Shown here piece after piece: positions 22,639 to 27,908 of a stretch of 27,908 nucleotides of DNA; position 1 is the stretch's first letter; each line of letters opens with the position of its first letter. The translations under genes were made by a program, and so were the position numbers. This stretch comes from CAZKRU01 sp964555235 (GTDB taxonomy: Bacteria > Verrucomicrobiota > Verrucomicrobiia > Methylacidiphilales > CAMAQI01). Under the pieces are notes generated by a model. It did not search any database and was not told where the DNA came from. It was given only the letters and a program-made list of their open reading frames with translations. The DNA lies in NCBI GenBank assembly GCA_964555235.1, contig CAZKRU010000058.1, positions 1 through 27,908 of the forward strand, given 5' to 3'.

Positions 22639-23967
22639 CTAGTGCTCCTCCGATGCAGGCCTCGCATCCAATTTTTCAAAACGAACCCGACGCAATCCTC
22701 GCGGCGAGACATCCTCGGCAATCACCCGAAATCCATCCACCTCGATCGTTCTTCCCTTGGGAGCGTGATAACCCCACTTTTGAACACACCAATCTTCCAC
22801 CGTCATGGTCGTATTCGTCGGAAAGGGCCAGTTCATCTCCGCGCCAAGATCCCGAATGGAAACGTGCGCATCCACCAAAACCATGGTTTCCGATTTTTCA
22901 AAATAGGGACCCTTCTCGATATCAAATTCGTCACGAATGTCCCCCACCAGCTCCTCGAGAACATCCTCAAAACAGACGATCCCGACCATGTGCTCATCCT
23001 TGTCCAAAACCACCGCCAGATGATTCCTCGACTTCCGAAAGAGCTCCAGCATCACTGGAAGTTTCGTGGTTGGAAAAAAGGTGAGCGGCGGACGCAAGAG
23101 CGGATTGAGATCCGTATGTGTCCCCAGCGCCTGATATTGCCACAAGAGCTCTTTTACCAAGACCACTCCAACAATCTCATCCCGGGTTTCGCCGCAAACA
23201 GGGAGGCGACTAAATCCACACTTCTGTGCGATATTTAAATTTTCCGCAAGACTCTGCCCGCGCCACAACACGGAAACGCGCTCCACCGGAACCATGACCT
23301 GTTCCGCAGTCGTCTCCTTGAGTCGAAGGGCTTTGATCATTAATTTGTTAATGAGTTCATCCGCCGGGTGCGCATGAGTCGAATGTCGCAAGACATCGCC
23401 CAATTCCTCGTGACTAAAATCGTGATCCTTTCCCGATGCGGGAGGAATTCCAATGACCCGAAGCATCCAGTTCGCGGACCCGTTCAGAATCCAGATCGCC
23501 GGCCAGAAAATATAATAAAAAAGCATGAGAGGAGGCGCCACCCAAAGTGAGACCACACGCGGATGCTGAATCGCCAGCGATTTGGGAGCCAATTCTCCAA
23601 GGACAATATGAAGAAAACTAATGATTCCAAATGCGATCACATAGGATAGATGATCGGCCGTCTGGGGATCTCCCAGTCCGACAAATTCCAGCGCCGGTTC
23701 AATCCATCGGACGAGATACGGTTTTCCCGCCCAACCGAGTCCAAGACTTGCAAGCGTAATGCCAAATTGGGTCACCGAGAGAAAGGCATCAAGGCGTTTG
23801 ACCACTTTCAGCGAGAGCTTCGCCTGCCAATCCCCTTTTCGGGCCAACGGCTGAAGCTGCGTCGCTCGGATTTTAACCAGGGCAAACTCTGCTGCGACAA
23901 AAAAACCATTGGCTAATACCAAAAGCATAATGACGAGCATTTGCCATGAAAACTCAAATAATAACAT
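22639..23967 (-). CDS. CNNM/CorC-type membrane protein with CBS domains (hemolysin family)
   Basis: This protein of about 442 residues has an N-terminal DUF21/CNNM membrane domain with several helices (MLVIMLLVLANGFFVAAEFALVKIR, quoted in part; SFLHIVLGELAPKSLAIQHP). A paired CBS module follows at about 210-340 (VMVPVERVSVLW, SRLPVCGETRDEIVGVVLVK, HMVGIVCFEDVLEELVGDIRDE in parts), then a C-terminal CorC_HlyC domain ending near residue 430. Members are often labelled hemolysins but are thought to act in Mg/Co or Na-linked ion transport. GTG at 23976 and ATG at 23967 are both possible starts; neither has an ideally spaced ribosome binding site, and I chose the ATG. It is followed immediately by the Ppx/GppA gene. 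Confidence 0.9.
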   Translation of the reverse strand: MLLFEFSWQMLVIMLLVLANGFFVAAEFALVKIRATQLQPLARKGDWQAKLSLKVVKRLDAFLSVTQFGITLASLGLGWAGKPYLVRWIEPALEFVGLGDPQTADHLSYVIAFGIISFLHIVLGELAPKSLAIQHPRVVSLWVAPPLMLFYYIFWPAIWILNGSANWMLRVIGIPPASGKDHDFSHEELGDVLRHSTHAHPADELINKLMIKALRLKETTAEQVMVPVERVSVLWRGQSLAENLNIAQKCGFSRLPVCGETRDEIVGVVLVKELLWQYQALGTHTDLNPLLRPPLTFFPTTKLPVMLELFRKSRNHLAVVLDKDEHMVGIVCFEDVLEELVGDIRDEFDIEKGPYFEKSETMVLVDAHVSIRDLGAEMNWPFPTNTTMTVEDWCVQKWGYHAPKGRTIEVDGFRVIAEDVSPRGLRRVRFEKLDARPASEEH

Positions 23968-24014
23968 ACCCTCCACAGCCTAGGGAATCGGGTCTCGCTT
24001 GGCGATAGGGAATT

Positions 24015-24380
24015 CTAAACTGAAAAACTCTGACCGCAGGAGCAATGCGCCGAGGCATTCGGATTCACCACTTGAAATCCCCCTTTTTGAAGATCCTGGC
24101 TGAAATCCAACTCCGAACCACTCACATAGAGCGCACTCTTGGGATCGACCACCAGACGGACTCCACGAGACTCCACCAGAATGTCCCGGGGCGTCGGACC
24201 GTCTATAAGATCCATCTGATACTGCAGCCCCGAACAACCGCCACCGATCACTGCCAAACGAAGCGCCCCATGTTCTCGTTTCTGTTCCTGAAGCAAACCG
24301 GTCAACTGACGCGCGGCCGCATCCGTGGCCCGGATCAGTTTTTCGTTACCAATCTTACAGGAAATGAGCGGCGTTTCCAT
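24015..24380 (-). CDS. Iron-sulfur cluster carrier, IscA/ErpA/HesB family
   Basis: This 121-residue A-type carrier has the three conserved cysteines: Cys49 in GGGCSGLQY, and Cys113 and Cys115 in HCSCGQSF at the C-terminus. Such proteins deliver 4Fe-4S or 2Fe-2S clusters to apoproteins. Sequence alone does not separate IscA, ErpA and SufA types. It lies 55 bases downstream of nuoN on the same strand, which may make it the last gene of the nuo transcript and would match complex I's need for many clusters; that link is inferred. Confidence 0.94.
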   Translation of the reverse strand: METPLISCKIGNEKLIRATDAAARQLTGLLQEQKREHGALRLAVIGGGCSGLQYQMDLIDGPTPRDILVESRGVRLVVDPKSALYVSGSELDFSQDLQKGGFQVVNPNASAHCSCGQSFSV

Positions 24381-24435
24381 CCTTGAACCTTAGAGCATTA
24401 AATGAAAATCTCAAATTCGAGAAATTTCACACCGC

Positions 24436-25854
24436 TTAGGGAACCAAAACGCGTTGCGCCAAATAGAGCAACGGCTGACTCCAAAATCCAATGACCAGCA
24501 TTAATCCGATCATCACCACCAGCAGATACCGGGTCGGACGATCCACTTCTACCGGATCGGACTGTGTCGGAGAGGACCAGTACATTTCGCGAACCAATCC
24601 GAGATAGTAATAAAGCCCCGCCACCGCACAGAAAACGCCGATTCCAAACAAAAGATAATACCCCGCCTGCCAGAGTGAGAGAAAGATTGTAAATTTTCCA
24701 ATGAATCCGATCAACGGAGGAATTCCCGCCATGGAGACCAACGCCATCGCAAGGGAAGCGGCCAGAAGCGGTGAACGCTTTGACAATCCCGCAAAATGGG
24801 AAACTTGCTCTGCCGGACCCGATCGCCCCACCACTGCCACCACCACAAACGCGGTCAGTGCCGAAATCAAATAGGTTGTCAGATAGACATAAACCGAAGC
24901 ATGTCCGATTCTTGAATGAGTCGCCAATCCCGCCATTAAAAATCCTGCATGTCCGATTCCTGAGTACGCCAACATCCGCTGGACATTCCTCTGGGGAATT
25001 GCCGCAAGATTTCCAAGAATCATCGAAAGCCCCGCCAGCGTCATCAAGGCCGGAACCCAATAGACCGTGACTTCTTCTTCGCCAAAAGGCCCATTCAAAA
25101 CGCGCAAGAGCAAAACAAATCCCGCCGCTTTGGAACCGACGGCCAAAAAGGCTGTAACCGGAAGCGGAGCCCCTTGATAAACATCCGGCGCCCAGACATG
25201 AAACGGAACAGAAGCCACCTTGAAAAGCAACCCGATCAGCACCAAAGCGAGGCCAAAGACCAACTCCACCCGAACCTCTTGCATCCGGATCGCCATTCCA
25301 ATCGAATCAAATTGAGTGGAACCGGTCACCCCAAATAAATATGCCGTTCCCATGACCAAAAACGTCGAAGCCAGTGCTCCCATAATCAGATATTTTACTC
25401 CGGCTTCCAACGCCACCGGATTCGAGCGCTGATACGCAACCAGAATATAAAAGGTGATCGTGATCAACTCCAAGGCGACAAACAAGAGCATCAGATCCTG
25501 AACCGAAGCGAGGAGGGACATTCCCGCCAGGGCAAAGAGGATTAACGGATAAAACTCGCCACGACCACCCTCCAACTTCTGCTCGGAAAGCATCGCAATC
25601 CAAAGAACCACCCCACCAACAACCATGAAAAAGACTTTGAAATACTGCGCAGAAGCATCCCACACGTAGAGCTTGTTCCAAAGCTCATGACTTTGTGAGT
25701 CCATCAAACTCGTGGTAACAGTCAGTACCACTACGGTCAGCAGTGCCAATGTTCCAATTCTTCGCGATGAAACCTTTGCGACGGCTTCGTAAACCAAGAG
25801 GAAACAACCGACCAATGTCAGCCAGACTTCCGGAGTTTTAAGGAAAATGTTCAT
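24436..25854 (-). CDS. nuoN: NADH-quinone oxidoreductase subunit N
   Basis: This 472-residue polytopic protein is one of the three antiporter-like subunits of complex I in the inner membrane. The proton-path residues match E. coli NuoN: Glu129 in FVALELITITFY, Lys212 in LLFKVASVPFHVW, and Lys242 in AVGSKAAGF. VWAPDVYQGAPLPVTAFLA is typical of subunit N. The ATG follows the nuoM stop directly (TAAATG), so translation is coupled. Order nuoL-nuoM-nuoN is the usual distal end of nuo operons. Confidence 0.97.
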   Translation of the reverse strand: MNIFLKTPEVWLTLVGCFLLVYEAVAKVSSRRIGTLALLTVVVLTVTTSLMDSQSHELWNKLYVWDASAQYFKVFFMVVGGVVLWIAMLSEQKLEGGRGEFYPLILFALAGMSLLASVQDLMLLFVALELITITFYILVAYQRSNPVALEAGVKYLIMGALASTFLVMGTAYLFGVTGSTQFDSIGMAIRMQEVRVELVFGLALVLIGLLFKVASVPFHVWAPDVYQGAPLPVTAFLAVGSKAAGFVLLLRVLNGPFGEEEVTVYWVPALMTLAGLSMILGNLAAIPQRNVQRMLAYSGIGHAGFLMAGLATHSRIGHASVYVYLTTYLISALTAFVVVAVVGRSGPAEQVSHFAGLSKRSPLLAASLAMALVSMAGIPPLIGFIGKFTIFLSLWQAGYYLLFGIGVFCAVAGLYYYLGLVREMYWSSPTQSDPVEVDRPTRYLLVVMIGLMLVIGFWSQPLLYLAQRVLVP

Positions 25855-27414
25855 TTATCGACCTCCCGCCAGCAAAAGCTCCACGCTGGGCCCCACCACT
25901 CGGATCAACCACTGAGGCATCAATCCCACGGCCAAAGTCGCCGCCAACAAAAGAAGATACGGTGCGCGTGCCCCCCACGTTTTCAAATCAGTGACCTTGG
26001 CCCCCGCTTCGCTCAATTCCCCAAATAATACCGTACGAACGGCCCGTAATTGATAAACCGCAGAGAGGACCACCCCCCAGACCGCCAACATCGTGGCATA
26101 GGGATGCTCCCGAAAGACTCCAAAGAAAATAAGTGACTCCCCCGCAAAGTTCGCCATCCCTGGAAGCCCAATCGAAGCCATGGAAGCCGCTAAAAAAACC
26201 GTCGCGAGGAATGGCGCTCTCTTGGCAATTCCCCCCAAACGATCCATTCGCGTCTCACCCGAACGTAATTGAATTTCACCCGCCAAACCGAAGAGCAATG
26301 CAGCCGATAAACCGTGTCCCACCATCAAAATCACAATTCCCGTATAGCCGATCAGATTCATCGCCGTCAGCCCCAAGAACAAATAACCCATGTGCATCAC
26401 ACTCGAATAACCGAGCATCAGCGGCAATTCCTTTTGCGCCAGAGTCACCATTCCAACGTAAAGGATATTCGCCACCGCCAAAGTAATGACCCACGGTTCC
26501 CACTGCGTCCCCCAAGGAGCGGCCTCTAAAAGAAAACCTTTGACCCATTCACAGTGACCACAAAAACTCAAAATCTTCTCCGCTCCTCGTTGATACTGGT
26601 CCACGGTAAACGGACCGGAGTGCATCAACGGCATGACAAATCTCAAAAGACCGTAGAGCCCAAATTTCTTCAAAACCCCAGCATGCAACATTGCTGCGGC
26701 CGGAGGTGCCGCAGCATATCCAGCCGGTGCCCACGTATGAAAGGGGAAAAGCGAAACTAAAATCCCAAACCCGATAAAAAGGAGCGGGAAAATAAACCGA
26801 CTCGGATTTTCATTCGGTAAAATTTCCTGAAGCTCCGCCAAGTCAAAGGTTCGGTGATCATGAGGAAGTGTCATGACCAGTCCGACCAACCCCGCCAAAA
26901 GGATTAAACTCCCCAGCGCCAGATAAAGCGTCATCTGCATGCTCGCATATTGACGATTCACCCCTCCCCAGATTCCAACCAAAAGAAAAGTCGGGATCAG
27001 TGCAAACTCGTGAAAAATGTAGAGGAAGAAAAGATCACGAGAGAGAAACGCCCCCATCGCTCCCAACGAAATCAACAGCAGACAAACAAAAAATTCTCCG
27101 GCTCGTTTAATCTCTGCAGGGGAAACCGCAACCGCCGCCAGCGAAACAATCGACGTGAGAAGAATCATCGGAAGACTGATCCCATCCACCCCGAGATGGA
27201 AGTTCACTTTCAACATCCCGCTCCACTCGACCCAAGGATAGTTAAGCTCCCACTGGAACCCACCCGGATTCGGGGAGTATTGAGAGAGCAACCAAACACT
27301 CAAAATCAAATTCAGGAAAGAAACGATGAGCGCCAACCGCTTAGGACAAGCCAGTTTGAGGCCAATCCCAATCACACCCAAGAGCGGCAAAAGCAGTAAC
27401 CAGAGTAGTACCAT
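25855..27414 (-). CDS. nuoM: NADH-quinone oxidoreductase subunit M, variant form
   Basis: This 519-residue antiporter-like subunit has about 14 membrane helices. Glu136 in LYIFHEFALIPTFLLVGIWGG corresponds to the essential glutamate of helix 5, and Lys250 in HAGVLKKFGLYGLLRF to E. coli Lys265. The segment before PFHTWAP reads FGILVSLF, so the position of E. coli Lys234 appears to be Leu219. After LLRFVMPLM there is an extra loop of about 25-30 residues with two cysteines (CGHCEW near 285-290). APAGYAAAPPAAA replaces the more usual PDAH..APT. It may be a recognised alternative NuoM subtype. The gene starts one base after the nuoL stop and ends directly at the nuoN start. Confidence 0.95.
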   Translation of the reverse strand: MVLLWLLLLPLLGVIGIGLKLACPKRLALIVSFLNLILSVWLLSQYSPNPGGFQWELNYPWVEWSGMLKVNFHLGVDGISLPMILLTSIVSLAAVAVSPAEIKRAGEFFVCLLLISLGAMGAFLSRDLFFLYIFHEFALIPTFLLVGIWGGVNRQYASMQMTLYLALGSLILLAGLVGLVMTLPHDHRTFDLAELQEILPNENPSRFIFPLLFIGFGILVSLFPFHTWAPAGYAAAPPAAAMLHAGVLKKFGLYGLLRFVMPLMHSGPFTVDQYQRGAEKILSFCGHCEWVKGFLLEAAPWGTQWEPWVITLAVANILYVGMVTLAQKELPLMLGYSSVMHMGYLFLGLTAMNLIGYTGIVILMVGHGLSAALLFGLAGEIQLRSGETRMDRLGGIAKRAPFLATVFLAASMASIGLPGMANFAGESLIFFGVFREHPYATMLAVWGVVLSAVYQLRAVRTVLFGELSEAGAKVTDLKTWGARAPYLLLLAATLAVGLMPQWLIRVVGPSVELLLAGGR

Positions 27415-27415
27415 A

Positions 27416-27908
27416 TCAAAAGCCCTTCATCATCCAGTAAACCAACCCCAACGCCCCCAGCGTGAAGAGGAAGACGTAGCCCTGAAGATTTCCCGCCTGA
27501 AACAACCGAAGAATTTCCCCACCAATATTCGTCATCGTCGCCGAGCCACGTACAATGAGGAACCCGAGAATCCATTCGTCGAGAAATTGACAGAATCGAG
27601 CCACCATCTGTTGCCCCCGAATTAAAACTCCCTCGTAAATTTCATCGATGTAAAATTTGTTAGCAAACGGCTTGGCGCAGATGACTTCCTGCCCGCGCCC
27701 CCGATAAAAGAACCAGCCGGCCGACATCCCCACCACCACGGCCACAATCGAACAAGTCATCACCGTTCCACCATCAGAGTGGTGGGAATGCACCCCCAAG
27801 AATTTGGAAATCCAAAACCACGAATACCCTCCAATGACCGAAAAAACCGCAAGGATGATGAGCGGAACCGTCATCACCTTGGGAGATTCATGCGCGTGAA
27901 ACGCATGC
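27416..27908 (-). CDS. nuoL: NADH-quinone oxidoreductase subunit L, C-terminal part
   Basis: The frame is open to the right window edge (HAFHAHESPKVMTVPLIILA and on), so only the last 163 residues are seen. ESPKVMTVPLIILAVFSVIGG is the NuoL helix-13/14 region. KFYIDEIYEGVLIRG and the end ILRLFQAGNLQGYVFLFTLG match the C-terminal lateral-helix and final-helix part of subunit L. A GTG at 27877 could be mistaken for a start, but similarity continues upstream of it. Confidence 0.93.
   Translation of the reverse strand, partial: HAFHAHESPKVMTVPLIILAVFSVIGGYSWFWISKFLGVHSHHSDGGTVMTCSIVAVVVGMSAGWFFYRGRGQEVICAKPFANKFYIDEIYEGVLIRGQQMVARFCQFLDEWILGFLIVRGSATMTNIGGEILRLFQAGNLQGYVFLFTLGALGLVYWMMKGF

Noticed and set aside
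24390..24430. Possible terminator between nuoN and the Fe-S carrier
   Set aside because: Only a short TCTC/GAGA pairing with A+T-rich flanks is visible; the stem is too weak to call.
24398..25060. Minus-strand, Gly/Ser-rich open frame of 220 codons
   Set aside because: It is another frame inside nuoN, where codon bias leaves alternative frames open; it has no ribosome binding site or family motif.

Overview
The window looks like a chromosomal segment of a member of the Verrucomicrobiota or a close PVC relative. Four things suggest this: a pseudopilin of the type common in that phylum (FTLIELLVVIS leader, Ser at -1), dispersed intergenic inverted repeats containing words such as CACAAAGGCACGAAGCCAC and TTGGCGCCTTGGCG, a DUF6268-like outer-membrane protein, and the hpnC/hpnD/hpnE route to squalene. 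The cell is Gram-negative in architecture: it has a TonB receptor, three TolC-family channels, an outer-membrane barrel protein and a proton-pumping complex I. Many starts have no clear Shine-Dalgarno sequence. A 10-base run of N at 10272-10281 shows this is a draft scaffold. The assignment is an inference; there is no rRNA in the window.

Layout. Positions 1-6500 (minus strand) read as one likely operon: two tandem TolC-family proteins, a HlyD/MacA-like membrane fusion protein, an FtsX/MacB-type permease with no ATPase beside it, and then the N-terminal part of a FecA-like TonB receptor running off the left edge. Positions 6619-13461 look like a lipid and glycoconjugate block: a serine-palmitoyltransferase-like alpha-oxoamine synthase (plus), two glycosyltransferases (minus), a repeat with the assembly gap, then hpnC and a fused hpnD-hpnE (plus, overlapping ATGA). 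These enzymes would convert farnesyl diphosphate to squalene. Positions 13696-15601 (minus) hold the DUF6268-like outer-membrane protein followed by PRPP synthetase. Positions 15872-18351 (plus) hold the GTPase Obg, translationally coupled to a third TolC-family protein and followed by a bidirectional terminator.

Positions 18531-21117 (minus) carry a large secreted, membrane-anchored coiled-coil protein of unknown function followed by a pseudopilin. Next come tRNA-Asp(GUC) among repeats, a Ppx/GppA phosphatase abutting a CNNM/CorC-type CBS membrane protein, and an IscA/ErpA-type Fe-S carrier. At the right edge lie nuoN, nuoM and the 3' part of nuoL (minus strand), the distal end of a complex I operon. 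The Fe-S carrier just downstream fits the Fe-S demand of complex I.

I see no prophage, CRISPR array, toxin-antitoxin or recognisable defence island. The less ordinary points are the hpnD-hpnE fusion, the ATPase-less tandem-TolC exporter linked to a TonB receptor, a NuoM that appears to lack a proton-channel lysine and carries an extra loop, the pairing of an unknown 651-residue protein with a pseudopilin, a hairpin just before hpnC, and at least four families of intergenic inverted repeats.
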